Source: Perognathus longimembris pacificus (taxonomy: Eukaryota; Chordata; Mammalia; Rodentia; Heteromyidae). Taken from it: DNA of 64,000 nucleotides. Below, in pieces: positions 11,570-23,908 of this stretch. The DNA lies in assembly GCF_023159225.1 (NCBI RefSeq), contig NC_063161.1:71452767-71516766 (forward strand), in the 5' to 3' direction. Under the pieces are notes generated by a model, which worked only from the letters and a program-made list of their open reading frames with translations, made no database searches and was not told where the DNA came from. Position numbers and translations under genes: made by a program. How positions within the stretch are numbered: position 1 is the first letter of the stretch; every line of letters begins with the position of its first letter.

Positions 11570-14462
11570 ATGCCGGTCCTGGGGCTTGAACTCAGGGCCT
11601 GGGTGCTGCCCCTTAGCTTTTTTGCCCAAGGCTGGGACTCTACCCCTTGAGGCACAGCTCCACTTTTGGCTTTTATTTTTTCTGCTGGTTAATTGGAGGT
11701 AAGAATCTCACAGACTTTCCTGCCTGGGCTGGCTTTGAACCAGATCTCAGTGTGCTGAGTGGCTGGGATTACAGGCGTGATGAATGACCTCACGGGAAGC
11801 ATAAGGGGTCCCAGAAGGCTTCAGAGAAGAGGTGGGCTTCGGTGGGCCTTGGAGAACAGGGCGGCATGCTGGGGCATCACCAAGCCATGGGTGCTCAGAA
11901 CCTTTTGAGAATTGGAGGTCACTGACCCCCTCCTTGCCTCTTGTGACTGCCATCTTGTTGACAAAGACGCTGCAGGTAAACGCCTGCAGACTAAGCCCAC
12001 AGCTTCCCAATTCTGGCAGAATCCTGAAGAATCCAGAGTAGACTGTGAATGCAAGGAAATTTCCATTCATCTACAGCTCACGCCACAGACACTGGCTGTG
12101 ACGAGGTGCCAGGGAGGAGGGAGCCACAGCCGGAGAAAAGCACAGGGCAGATCCGCCCAGAATAACCTGAGCCCACGTCAGAGCCCAAGCCAGTATCATG
12201 CGGGGGGGAAAATGCCCGCCTTTGTGAATGGCCTAAGCTCTGCCAGCCGCAGATGAGCCATTCGGAGCAGAGCCATTCATTCAGTGAATGCAATGAATGC
12301 GCTCAATGGCATGAATGGAATATGGAGAGAAATCAGCTCTCATTCATCAGACGCCGTTCCGGTGGGAGGACGGATGCTCCTCACCCATTGCGAAGTTCTG
12401 GGGGTACTCACACCTCACAGGCGGGGAGACTGAGGAGGGGGGCAAGGTGGGCAGAGGGCAGGCTGGGGCACTTGTGATCTAAGAGGGTCACAGAGCCAGG
12501 TGCTGCTGGAGGTGAGATCTGAGGATCATGGCTCAAAGTCAGCCTGGGCAGGAAAGTTCATGAGACTCCAATAAACTAATCAGAAACAGCTGGAAGTGAA
12601 GCTGTGGCTCAGTTGGTAGAGCACTAGCTTTGAGCAGAAAGACACTCAGGGACAGTGCCTAGGCCCAGAGTTCAAGCCCCAGGACAGGGGAACAAAAAAA
12701 CAAGATGATCAGAGAAGTAACTCCACCCCATATTTGCCCTTATTATGTGTGCCAGGAAAGGAGGAGGTATCAGCCAGATACCAGTGGCTCACACCTGTAA
12801 TCCTAGCTACTCAGGAGGCTGAGACTTGTAGGATCATAGTTCAAGGCCAGCAGGAGCAGAAAAATATATTAGACTTCATCTCTAATTAATCAGCAAAAAG
12901 CCAGGTTGGAGGCATGGCTTCAGTGGTAGAATGCCAGCTGAACAAGCAAGCTGAGCTAGGAAGCAGGAGCCAAGTTCAAAACTTGGTAAAAACAAAACAA
13001 GAGCTGAGTGCTAGTAGTCCATACCTGTCATCCTAGCTACTCAAGAGGCTGAGATCTGAGAATCACAGTTCAAGCCAGCCTGCACAGGAAAGTACATGAG
13101 ACTCTTGTCTCTAACGAAACATCAAAAAGCCAAAAGTGGCACTGTGGCTCAGTGATAGAGTGCTGGCCTTGAGCAAAAAATGCTCAGGGACAGTGCCTAG
13201 GCCCTGAGTTCAAGCCCCAGGACTGGCAAAAGAAAGCAAACCATATGTGAAGACCTGTGGAAGACAGGAAATAGACAAAATGGAGGTTGGGTGGATAAGA
13301 CTGGCCCCTCCAGGGGCTGGGGGGCCTTGTCGGCAAGTCTGCCTGGGTCCCCAGGAACTGTGGGAGGCCGAGGAGGAAGCTGGGACAGGCCTGGGTGGCT
13401 TGGTCACTGACTCAGTGCCTGGAGTTCAGGCGGGCCTGGCCTGGGCGAGCATGGGTGCTATGTCTCCTTTTCCTCCTGAGCTAAGGCTTCAGAAGGAGCA
13501 TGAAGGCTGGGAATAGCTCCTGGACCTCCAGTGAGTTTCTAAGATCTTGTAGTAAAGGACCCAAGGGCAGGTGCCCGGCTGCGCTCTCACAGGCTTTGGG
13601 CTGACGCTCGTGGACAAACATCCCCCTCGTGTGGCCAGAATCGGTACTACCTAGCAAGAGCACTGCCGCCACTGCAAGTCAGCTCCAGATCCGGGACTTC
13701 CTTTGTTAGAGGAATAAGATAATGGGAAATGTACATACACAACCAGTGCTCCAGTGTTGCTGGTGATTATAACTGGTGACTAGATTTTCTCCATTGTTAC
13801 TTTTTTATTTTTCTATTTTGTACATTACTTTTGTTGATAAGATTTTTTTGGTGTGTATGTGTCAGTCATGAGGCTTGAACTCTGCACGTGGGCACTGTTC
13901 TCCTGAGCCTCTTTATGCCCAAGGCTAGCACTCTATCACTTGAGCCACAGCACCACTTCCTGGTTTTTCTGAGTAGTTTAATTTTATTTTTAGTTTTTTG
14001 TCCATTGTGGATCTTGAACTCAGGGCCTACGTGCTTTACTTGAGCTTTTGTGCTCAAGGCTAGCATTCTACTACTTTGAGCCACAGTACCACTTCCAGTT
14101 TTTGAGTGGTTAATGGGAGATAAGAGTCTCATGGGGACTTTTCTGCCTGGGCTGGCTTCAGACCGCAATCCTCAATTCAGCATCCTGAGTAGCTGGGATT
14201 ACAGGTGCAAACCACAGATGTCTGGCCTTTTTATTATTATTATTTTTTTTTGGAGTGGGCTTGAACTCAGGGCCTGGGCACTGTCTCTGAGCTTCTCTTA
14301 CTCAAGGCTAGTGCCCTACCACTTAAGCCACAGCTCTAATTTCCAATTTTTTTTGATAATTTTATCGAAGATTCTCTTGGACTTTTCTGCCCAGGCTGGC
14401 TTGAATAATAATGCTCAGATCTCAGCCTCCTGAGTAGGTGGGATTATACAATGTGCAGCTCC
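11570..14462. mobile_element. Cluster of composite SINEs
   Basis: Reverse copy 11570-11780 with a short direct repeat gaatgacct; forward copies at about 12500-12700, 12770-12995 and 13001-13235; reverse copies at 13842-13975, 13990-14230 and 14243-14462. Unique DNA at 11.78-12.5 and 13.24-13.84 kb shows no gene. Confidence 0.75.
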
Positions 14463-15021
14463 GGAAATGTTTTTGAACCTCTCTAGTCTCCAAAATGTCC
14501 TGGGAAGTGTCCTTTCCACAGTTATCAAGAAGATTAACACACCACATGTGCACATGAGTGTGCATGCACACACGCACGCACACACACACAGAGCTAAAGG
14601 AAATGAATCTGGCCGAGTTTACCTGAAACTGCTGCTCCCATCTAGGTCACGTGAGGGAGTCTGAGTCCCCATGACTGTGTCACTTAAAGCTCACGTGGGC
14701 TCCCACAAACCATGGGGTGACCCTCCAGCTTGGCCATTCCTGTGTGTGACTTCCCTGCTAGGGGGCACAGGGGGCCTGGGGGCCAAACCTCTTCCCTAGG
14801 GTGGCCTGGCCATGGGCTGAGCCTCCCCATGCAGGTGCTGTGGACAGCTCCTTCCTGTACCCCGGCATGGTCACGTGGTAGGCTCCATAGGGCCTTCATT
14901 CCCTGCAGCTTCTGATGGGGTCTCAGTATATTTTCTGAACCCAGCCAAATGAGGGAAGCTGGGGTTCAGGGATGGGGTTAGCCTGGATTTTTCCAGAAGG
15001 CTCCAAATGGAAGCTCTGTAG

Positions 15022-15232
15022 CCAGGTGCCAGTGACCTGTCATCCTACCTACTCAGGAGGCTGAGATCTGAGGATCAAGGTTCAAAGCTAGCCCAGGCAG
15101 AAAAGTCCATGACTCTTATCTCCAATGAACCAGTAAAAAGCCAGAAGTAGAGCTGATATTCAAGTGCTAGAGCCCCAGCCTTGAGCAAAAAAGGAAAGCA
15201 ACAGCACTGAGGCTCTGAGCTCAAGCCCCAGT

Positions 15233-15282
<50 letters not shown>
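15022..15282 (+). mobile_element. Composite SINE with (CA)n tail
   Basis: Forward 7SL-like head plus right module; the tail is replaced by a CA microsatellite at 15236-15282. Confidence 0.8.
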
Positions 15283-15284
<2 letters not shown>

Positions 15285-15997
15285 ATCTGGGGTTTCTACA
15301 TGGTTAGCTTGTGGGGTCACTCCTGTGTAGGGGTTTTCTGCTTGGTCAGACACTGGAACCACCACCCTTGGCTAGCTGGCTCCTCTTGCTAGGCAAGGTG
15401 GGGAGGTCGGCCTCAGAGCACACTCAGAGCTGGTTACTGCCAGTGACAGACTGCCCAACTGTCAGACCACGTGCTTGCTGTGATGCTGAGAAAGGACAGG
15501 CGCTGGCCACGGGAGCTCTGGCAGTGCTATGCCTTCAGCTGTTCACTGCTGACCACAGAACAGTGGCTCACCTGCCTGCAGACTGGGTCCTCGAGTCCCC
15601 TTCATAGCTCCTCCATCCTCTCTTCTCCTCCAGGCTTTTCTCTGGGGAAGGGAGCTGCTTAAGTGTCTCCTCTGGGAGGCTCCCCTATGTCAGCTGGTAG
15701 ATTCTGGAACATTCAGAGTTGTTTCTTGGCTTAGGTACCAGCAGCACATCTGCTGATCATGTGACCAGGTTTCAGACAGTCCCCATGCGAGGTGAATGTG
15801 TCCTCAACCCTAAAAACACAAAAAATACAAATATGATGTTTCCTGGGCAAAAAAAACCCAGTTAATAGCCACACCTCCCACAGATGTAAACAGCGGACAG
15901 TACAATGAAAAATGAGGTTGGAGTAGTGTTTCATGACACTATATATGGAGTAGAGTGTTTCATGACATCATATATACATATACATATATATATAAAA

Positions 15998-16196
15998 TTT
16001 TTTTTGCCAGTCCTGGGGCTTGAACTCAGGGCCTGAACACTGTCCCTGGCTTCTTTTTGCTCAGGGCTAGCACTCTGCCAACTTGAGCCACAGAGCCACT
16101 TCTGGCTTTTTCTATATATGTGGTGCTGAGGAATCTAACCTAGGGCTTCATGTATATGACGCAAGCCCTCTACCATAAAGCCACATTCCCAGCCCC
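15998..16196 (-). mobile_element. SINE, IDL-Geo type
   Basis: Reverse full-length copy preceded by an AT-rich (tatatacata)n stretch at 15958-15997. Confidence 0.85.
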
Positions 16197-16269
16197 TTGT
16201 TTTCTTTCTTAAGGCACATCTCATTTCCTAAATACAAGGAAAATCCCTTAAATTAGGATTTCACAAATC

Positions 16270-16518
16270 TGGCCAGGTGCCAGTGGCTCATAACTACAAT
16301 CCTAGCTACTCAGGATGTCTAGATCTGAGGATCATGGTTTAAAGCCAGCCCAGGCAGGAAAGTCTGTGAGACTCTGTATTTCCCTCTAATTAACTACCAA
16401 AAGCTGGAATTGGAGCTGTGGCTCAAGTGGTAGAGCATTAGACTTGAGCACAAAAGCTCAAGGACCCAGGGCCCAGGCACTGCGTCCAAACCCCGTGACT
16501 GGCACAAAAAAACAAATC
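16270..16518 (+). mobile_element. Composite SINE
   Basis: Forward copy with head ggccaggtgccagtggctca and the right module ending actggcacaaaaaa. Confidence 0.8.
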
Positions 16519-17039
16519 TGGGAGAAGATGAAGAAATGACTGAAGTGTTAGGTGGGGGAGGGGACGGAAATAACTTGACCTCTGCAGCCCAAGCAGGTGG
16601 AGGCTGTGGCCTGCAAGTGTGGAGGAGGCTTCCCAAAGGGGTGTGGATTAATAATCTCCAAGGGCAGAGTCCTGGGGTGCCCCTTTGGGTGGGGTAGGGA
16701 GGAAGGCAGGAGCTGCAATCCTAAGGCAGCTGGAAGCCGCCCAAATCTTAGGCCTTTGAGTTGAGGCCCTAGCCAAGTGTAGGAAGGTGAAGGGAGGAGG
16801 GAAGCAGAGGGAAGAGAGCAGGGCTGGAGAGTACGGTCCTTTGCTGATCGATGAACAATTAGACACATAATAAGCAGTAAGAAAAAGAACAGGTGTTAGG
16901 GCACATGCCAGTAAACCCAGCCCGCGGGAGGCTGGAACGGGAGGACGGAAATGAAAAGGTAACTTTCACGGGCTGGTTCTTCTTCATCCAACCTTTTATT
17001 TGGCACAGGTAAGTGGAAGCCCAGAAAACTTAAAAGACC

Positions 17040-17830
17040 TTGCTCAGGGTCCACTGCGGCCGTACCTGGTCCGCTGCCCACCAGATCTGCATTGCTTCTG
17101 GCCAACCTGGAGCCCGGCGGCCCACTCACGAGGCCCCGCCCCGGCCCAGAGACCACGCCCCTGACACAGAGGCCACGCCCCAGACAGCACGGTCACGCCC
17201 CCTGCGCTGGGGCTGCGACCTCGACCCTTCAGCCTAGGCCGGAGCCGGCGATGCGGGAAGGCGTCCTCCGTCTTGGCGTCCCCGCCGTCCAGGGCTTCTC
17301 GCTCTGACCGGTGGCGAACGCTAACGGCAGCTGCTCGGTCCACCGGGTCGGGCCCAGCAACCGCCTAATGACAGTTCCCAGAGTCCTCAGCGGTGAACCG
17401 GTTATCACCGATACCAAGCGCGCTCCTGACGGCGGGCTCACCAGCTTCGTGAACGTGGTGGTCTACGAGTAACAGCCAGTAGTCCTCGCTACCACGGCTC
17501 CAAAAATGGGCCGTTTGCGCGCACTTTACACACCGTCCGTAAGGGCCAGGGGAGACAGGGCAGTTTGTGAGGAAGCGGAACTACATCTCCCAGAGTGCCC
17601 CGGACACAAAAGTGCAGCGTAGAACTACAGCTACCAGAATGCTCCAAGAACGCCCCACCTCTGAGCTCCGTGCCACAAAACGGTAATGTGTGGGAAGGAA
17701 AACTACATCTCCCAGAATGCTCTGGGAAACTCACAATTTCCTGTTCCCACGAGGAAGTGGTAGCACGTGGGAGGCAAAACTACAGCTCCCAGAGTGCTCT
17801 GCGCATGCAACCGTTGAGAATGTATTTTTA
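17040..17830. promoter_or_regulatory. CpG island with four ZNF143-type sites; gene unknown
   Basis: GC-rich region with repeated CACGCCCC boxes (17.12-17.21 kb). Four plus-strand copies of the ZNF143/SBS pattern AACTACA-N-CT-N-CCAGARTGC lie at 17579-17598, 17623-17642, 17701-17720 and 17778-17797. An NRF1-like GCGCATGC follows at about 17801. Such arrays mark constitutive, often bidirectional promoters. No known gene was recognised on either side. A plus-strand frame from 17308 ends in TSFVNVVVYE and a stop at 17470-17472; I do not recognise it. Confidence 0.65.
17579..17797 (+). promoter_or_regulatory. Array of four ZNF143 (SBS) binding motifs
   Basis: Sites begin at 17579, 17623, 17701 and 17778. 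Site 3 reads AACTACATCTCCCAGAATGC; the other three differ at one to three positions. Sites 3 and 4 sit in a diverged tandem repeat of about 77 bp (shared flanks tgggaaggaaaact and tgggaggcaaaact). Confidence 0.75.
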
Positions 17831-17870
17831 CTTTATCTTACTATTCTTTAGAGAAACGAAGTTCCACCAA

Positions 17871-18188
17871 TGTTAGGAACAGAAAAGGTATAGGCCGGAC
17901 TCGATTGTCAACAGGCGAGGACTGTTTATTGAGGAAGAGCGAGGGGCACAGACCTTCCCATGGGTTTGGAGGTAGTGGGAGGGACTGGATTTTGCAATGG
18001 GTTTATGTTGGGTTTAACAAGGAAGCAGAGAAATAGAAAATGGGTTATGATCTCTTGGGGGGCCCAAGGCGGTGTCCTTGGCCAGGCCCAGATTGGAACC
18101 TGCCCTCAGATAGGCATGTGGTCAAGCCTGTTAGTGTGTATGTACCTGGTGTCTTGCCTGACCTGCGGTAATAAGACAGGAATCAATT
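17871..18188 (-). mobile_element. LTR fragment (minus strand)
   Basis: On the minus strand it carries AATAAA and, about 60 bp later, ends CTAACA, the TG...CA end of a retroviral LTR. Internal sequence runs at least to 18177 and is then split by a younger SINE; the 5' end beyond about 18450 is uncertain. Confidence 0.45.
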
Positions 18189-18388
18189 TTTTTTTTGCCA
18201 GTCCTGGGGCTTGGACTCAGGGCCTGAGCACTGCCCCTGGCTTCTTTTTTGCTCAAGGCTAGCACTCTGCCACTTGAGCCACAGCACCACTTCTGGCCAT
18301 TTTCTGTATATGTGGTGCTGGAGAATCGAACCCAGGGCCTCATGTATATGAGGCAGGCACTCTTGCCACTAGGCCATATCCCCAGCCC
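18189..18388 (-). mobile_element. SINE, IDL-Geo type, in LTR fragment
   Basis: Full-length reverse copy with an 11-bp target duplication aggaatcaatt at 18178-18188 and 18389-18399. Confidence 0.9.
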
Positions 18389-18520
18389 AGGAATCAATTC
18401 TTCAATGAGGATATAACTTTATTTCATCATGCCATATGTTCTTAGCAACTAGAACAGTGGCTCTTGTAGAGCAGGTACTCAACCAGTTGGGATTTTTAAA
18501 TTGAATTGAACTAAAATCAC

Positions 18521-18600
18521 ATCTGGGACTGAGGATGTGGCTCGCAGGTAGATAGCACTTGCCTGACCTAGTTCAAGCCCCAGTTCTATTTTTTTTTTTT
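18521..18600 (+). mobile_element. ID-like monomer next to the provirus
   Basis: Diverged tRNA-derived unit (tgaggatgtggctcgcaggt ... gttcaagccccag) ending in a T run, just left of the provirus integration site. Confidence 0.55.
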
Positions 18601-18613
18601 TAAATCACAGCCC

Positions 18614-18885
18614 TGAATGAAAGTAACCAGCCTAGAAGACCACATGGACACCACCATGTAGAGCAAAGGGAGTTTATTGCCAGTGCAGGGCCGAGTTTAG
18701 GTCTGGCTGGAGGCCAGTAACCCACAGACACAGGAGAAGCTGGTGGGAGCCCAGGGGAGAGTTTTCTTTGCGAAAGGTAGGTCTGGGTGTAGGGCCTTCC
18801 ATTGATGCAGCTGAAGGCTAGAGATGGGGGCGGGGGTGTCCTAGAATGGAGACAGTCAAGCCACAAATGGAAGGAAGTACTAACA
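18614..18885 (-). repeat. 3' LTR of the provirus
   Basis: 272 bp. On the minus strand it starts TGTTAGTACTTCC and ends CTTTCATTCA. AATAAA is present at 18678-18673. It is visibly diverged from the other LTR, so the insertion is old. Confidence 0.85.
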
Positions 18886-18896
18886 TTCCCCCCTTT
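18886..18896 (-). other. Polypurine tract
   Basis: The minus strand reads AAAGGGGGGAA directly before the 3' LTR TG, the plus-strand primer of retroviral reverse transcription. Confidence 0.85.
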
Positions 18897-19593
18897 GTTG
18901 TTTAACAGGTATGGGTACCCGGCCCAAGAATATGGGTGGAGGTTGTTTCTTCTGGAGCTACTTCCTACTGTAAAGAGACAAAGTAGTTGGGGGATCCCTT
19001 TCGACCCGGTACCCTTCTAGGAGCATTTGATTGATAGTCTGATTGGTGGAGATCCTAATCTTTCCCATAAGGATGTTTAGCAGACATTGGGGTGGGCAAG
19101 GCACCATTAATAAAAGGCAAAATTGCTGCTAGCAGGCCCAAGAGAGGCATAAGCCAAAGAGGTTCCATCCTCCTTTATCTTGTTGGATATTTTCTGCAAG
19201 CTCTCTAAGATGTTTGATTTCCTCTTGGATGGTATAGCTGTTATCGGTCAGATTAAAACAGCATATGTTCTTTACCTCCTTGCACTCCTGATGGTGTAGT
19301 AGGAGTAAATAATCGATGGCGGTGGGATTGCCCTAAATGGCTTGTCTGTGCTTCTGCTGTTCTTGGTTTAACAGCGTGATGGTGGAGGAGGCGTAATGTT
19401 CTTTACCACTATACCTGCCAGGCTCATGACAGCTTTAAAGGCTCAGACTGCTAGTCCCAGTATCCTGGCCAGAGAAAAAGTGAGGGCATAATATTTCTGC
19501 CCCACATAACTAGCATAGCTCACCAACAGAGGATTCCTCCAGTGCCAGACCTCTTGCCTCTTGGGTATGATGAGGTTCAAAAATTTCCCTCTG

Positions 19594-20250
<657 letters not shown>

Positions 20251-20452
20251 AAAATTCCCTCTGGGGTAGTACAATGGTCAAATAACTTCAACAGCAGCAG
20301 GAATTATGGGACAGGTTGGCAGGGATGTAATTAAAGCTATACTTTTCACAAATGAACCAGTCAGTAGGGGAATGTGGCCTGTTGTGTATAAAGTGGATTC
20401 ATAATTAGCACAAGTAAAATGAATTTTTCAGTTGCTTACATTTGTGAGTGCA

Positions 20453-20840
20453 TTTTTTTTTGTTTTTTTCAAGTAAAAAGATGGATTTATTGGGGGAAGT
20501 AAAAAGTATGCTGACCGGCCAGGGTCACGGCCCAGACTTTGGAGCTGGAATCGCGCGCCTGGGGCCACGCTCGGGGTTGGGTTATAAAGGCAAATAACAC
20601 ATGGTCAAGCCTGCCACACACAGGTGGCCAATGAGGTTACAACACTTACAGAGCATGCCAGGTTACATGCATGTGGCCAATGGCGTTACAATCTGCCTCA
20701 TGGCAACTGTTTGAAGTAACCTATCATTTTAGTTAGACTTGGTGCAAGAATTTGGCAGGGCTCACATGATGCAGGCGGATACGCCTACTCATGGGAGGGC
20801 GTTCCACTACTCAGGTGGTCAAGCAGTTTACACAATCTTC
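20453..20840 (-). mobile_element. Retroposed LTR-derived transcript with target duplication
   Basis: The 10-bp sequence tgtgagtgca is duplicated at 20443-20452 and 20841-20850. On the minus strand the insert ends CCCCCAATAAATCCATC, a short spacer and an A-rich tail. The same AATAAA segment occurs in the LTR fragment at 21306-21460, so it looks like a polyadenylated LTR-terminated RNA copied in trans. Confidence 0.55.
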
Positions 20841-20969
20841 TGTGAGTGCAATTTGAACTTGAGCACAGGTGTTGTTCTCCAGGATTATAACCTGGGGGTG
20901 GGGTAGGGTGCATAACATCAGCGCATCTAGGGTGTATAGCATCAGCGCTTGCTCTCTCTCTCTCTTTCT

Positions 20970-21193
20970 TCCTTTCCAGCCTTGGGGCTTGAACTCAGGG
21001 CCTGAGCACTATCCCTGTCTTCTTTTTGCTCAAGGCTAGCACTCTGCCACTTGAGCCACAGCACCACTTCTGACTTTTTCTATATATGTGGTGCTGAGGA
21101 ATTGAATCCAGGGCTTCATGTATGCAAGGCAAGCACTTTACCACTAGGCCACATTCCCAGCACCTAGGGTTTTTTTTTTTTTTTTTTTTTTTT
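20970..21193 (-). mobile_element. SINE, IDL-Geo type, plus poly-T tract
   Basis: Reverse copy ending cattcccagcacc, followed by a 24-base T run at about 21170-21193 that may be the tail of another, severely truncated insertion. Confidence 0.75.
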
Positions 21194-21305
21194 GTATGAG
21201 GGTGTCCCCCAGCTATAAGAATCTGCATAAGTAATGTGTTTATTAAGTTGGCTGGAGCAGAAAATAGTTAACTTTTGTATAGTGCCCCAAGGGAGGGGAC
21301 CACAA

Positions 21306-21460
21306 TGTAATGGGGTCCGAGGGGGGGATCCCCTATCCCTCCAAGAGTCCACCACTCAGAGACAGTCTCAAGCAAAAAGATGGATTTATTGGGGAAGCAA
21401 AAAGTATACTGACCAGCCAGGGTCACGGCCCAGACTCAGGAGCTGGGACCGCGCACACCG
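21306..21460 (-). mobile_element. LTR fragment of a second ERV family
   Basis: On the minus strand it carries CCCCAATAAATCCATC and further on ends CCCCATTACA, an LTR end. It shares about 90 bp with the insert at 20453-20840. The 5' limit is uncertain. Confidence 0.5.
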
Positions 21461-22530
21461 GTCTAATTCCTGCTTTAGACAAAAGTTAGAGCTGTTAGTA
21501 ATTTGGGCTAGGCACAGCCAGATATTGCAATGTATGCAGTCCTGGAAGGATTCTGGGGGAGATCCTTCATGTTGCACTACACAAGTGCTAGAGGAAGCAA
21601 GCAAAAATTATAGACCAGTACAATAGAGAACTTACAGCCATTGTAGGAAACTCCTTTGTAGAAAGCACAAGAAGAGATAAAAGGATATGTAGAAGATATG
21701 GCATCCCAGGCTCACCAATATTCGATGGGACTGGGGCCAGTCTGGTGGGGCTGCCGTTCCTAGAGCCTCACCCAGGAAAAGCAGATTACTACTATGCCAG
21801 AGGTGACCAAGGGTGTGGCTGTTAGGAAGATGTTACTTGCCCTGAGTGGAATCCTCCGGTTCCTCAGTGACTGGGGGAAGACTAGGTCCAGTCTTTTTAT
21901 CCGTGGAGATAGGGGTGCATGAAGGTTGATCAGGCAGCTGATATTTGACGTGGCAGAGATGAATCCAGTGTGGACGGCTCCGAACCTGCACAGCCATGGG
22001 AGTAGAAAGATTTTCTGGATATGGTCCGTCCCACTTAGCAGGAAACCTGGTGGAACTCAATGCCTGTGGCAGACAGTTGTTGGAATTGTACACCAGGTAC
22101 CCAGCATTAATGGAGGGTGCAGAGGATGATGGGGGCATAGGGCTATTGGTCAGCATATTTCCAAAGAAAAGGGGCAGGTGCCGAAGGAGAGAAGATAGCA
22201 TTGGGGAAGGTAAAGGAGAATCCCAAGCCTGACATGGGAGGCAAAGGTGGGCGGCAATACATAACCTCAAAAGGTAAAACCCACAGACAGAAAAAAGCCA
22301 AAGGTAAAAGCTTTAACCAGTCTAGATGTAACTCAAGGGACAGCTTGGTCAAAACCTGTTTGAGGGAGCGTTTAGCACATTCCACCCTCCCCGCACTGAA
22401 GGTGATAGGGAATATGCAAGTGCCCAGGAATGTTTAGGGACTTGGCCAAGAGCTGGGTTACAGAGGAAGCAAGTTTCTGGCCACTGTCGTTCGCTGGAAG
22501 CTGGCTGGCCAAAGCGGGGGATTATTTCTT

Positions 22531-22787
22531 TTTTTTTAAATTTTAATTTATTTTTATTTTTTTATTGTTTATTTTATTTTATTTATTTATTTTGCCAGTG
22601 CTGGGGCTTGGGACTCAGGGCCTGAGCACTGCCCCTGGCTTCTTTTTGCCCAAGGCTAGCACTCCACCACTTGAGCCACAAAACCTTTTCTGGCTTTTTC
22701 TACATATGTGGTGCTGAAGAATCGAACCCAGGGCTTCATGTATGAGAGGCAACCACTGTTGCCACTAGGCCATATTCCCAGCCCCGT
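22531..22787 (-). mobile_element. SINE, IDL-Geo type, inside provirus integrase region
   Basis: Reverse copy with a long T/A-rich tail. Target duplication attatttctt at 22521-22530 and 22788-22797. Confidence 0.85.
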
Positions 22788-23843
22788 ATTATTTCTTGTA
22801 GTGGAAGCTGAGACCCAGAGGAGGCTCTCATGGTGGAGGTGGGAAAGGCCTGTACCCAACCCTGTAAAGGTGCCCACCAGGACCAGCAGGTACTTGTACT
22901 TATGGACTGTTGGCATGTGGGTAAAATCAATTTGCCAGTCCACATCTGGGAGATCACCTTGAGCCTAATGGGTTGGAAAGAGAGATGGCAGCACACTGGT
23001 GTTGGGGTTGGCTGTTTGGCATGCTTCATGGGAGAGAGCTGTGTGTGGAATTGTGTGTTGGCAGGGTTGTGGGAGGCTTTGTTTAATGAACTGCCTTAAG
23101 GCACCTGTATGGGGGTGGAAAAGGTGGTGGGGGTATTTATGGTATCCTGCCTGGGGGGAGGGTAGAGTCTTTTGTTACCAGCAGCTGTTAATGCCCATTG
23201 TTTTGAGGACTTTGCAGCCTGTTTGGCAGTCTCATCTGCCCATGGTTATAAAGAGTCATTTGACTGATGGGCCTTGCAGTGAACTATGCCAGTGACTCGG
23301 GACCATTTATAACTGAGGTCCCCTTAGTTGTCAAGAGGCTTCATTCCTTCCAAATGGCTGCATGAGAAAGGACAGTATGGAAAGTGTAGAGTCTGTACAC
23401 AGCCAGGGAATGGCCCGCAGCTGGGTGGAAAGCTGGGCCTGCTGATTGGTAGTCTGGAGAGGCAGGGGAAGGACTCCACAACACCAGAGATCGACACCAC
23501 AGTGTCAATCAACCAGCCACCCTCGAATTTTCCCAGAGGAAAGAACTGACATCGGCAAACCAAGTAAAATGGGAGTCCTTCACTAATGTGGGCTGGGTGA
23601 GGCAGCAAGTCCTCCAGCGTCTCCACACAGGAGTGTGTGGCCAGGTTTCTGTATCTGGGACAGGTAATAGAGTGGGTGGGTCATGCAGAGGGCAGGGCTG
23701 GAGGTTAAAGTGGGGTCTTCTACCAGCGACCCCTGAAGGGAGAGTCTAAGGGAGGGAGGCACTGTATGCAGCCCCTTGTAAGTTAACTCAGAAAGGTGAT
23801 GGTGGGAAAGAATGGTAAGGGCTGTGCTGAAGGTTAGCTTTTT

Positions 23844-23908
23844 AAAAAATTTTTATTAATTTTTTTGACACGGTGTTGTGCAAAAGGGGTACAATTACAT
23901 AATAGGGC
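23844..23908. mobile_element. 65-bp insert with a 15-bp target duplication
   Basis: The 15-mer gaaggttagcttttt occurs at 23829-23843 and 23909-23923, flanking an AT-rich insert containing tttttgacacggtgttgtgc and a T-rich side. The poly-T edge suggests a minus-strand, severely 5'-truncated LINE-mediated insertion in the provirus pol. Confidence 0.6.

Noticed and set aside
12270..12330. Cluster of ATTCA/TGAAT motifs as a regulatory array
   Set aside because: Short, irregular and without a nearby promoter; may be chance.
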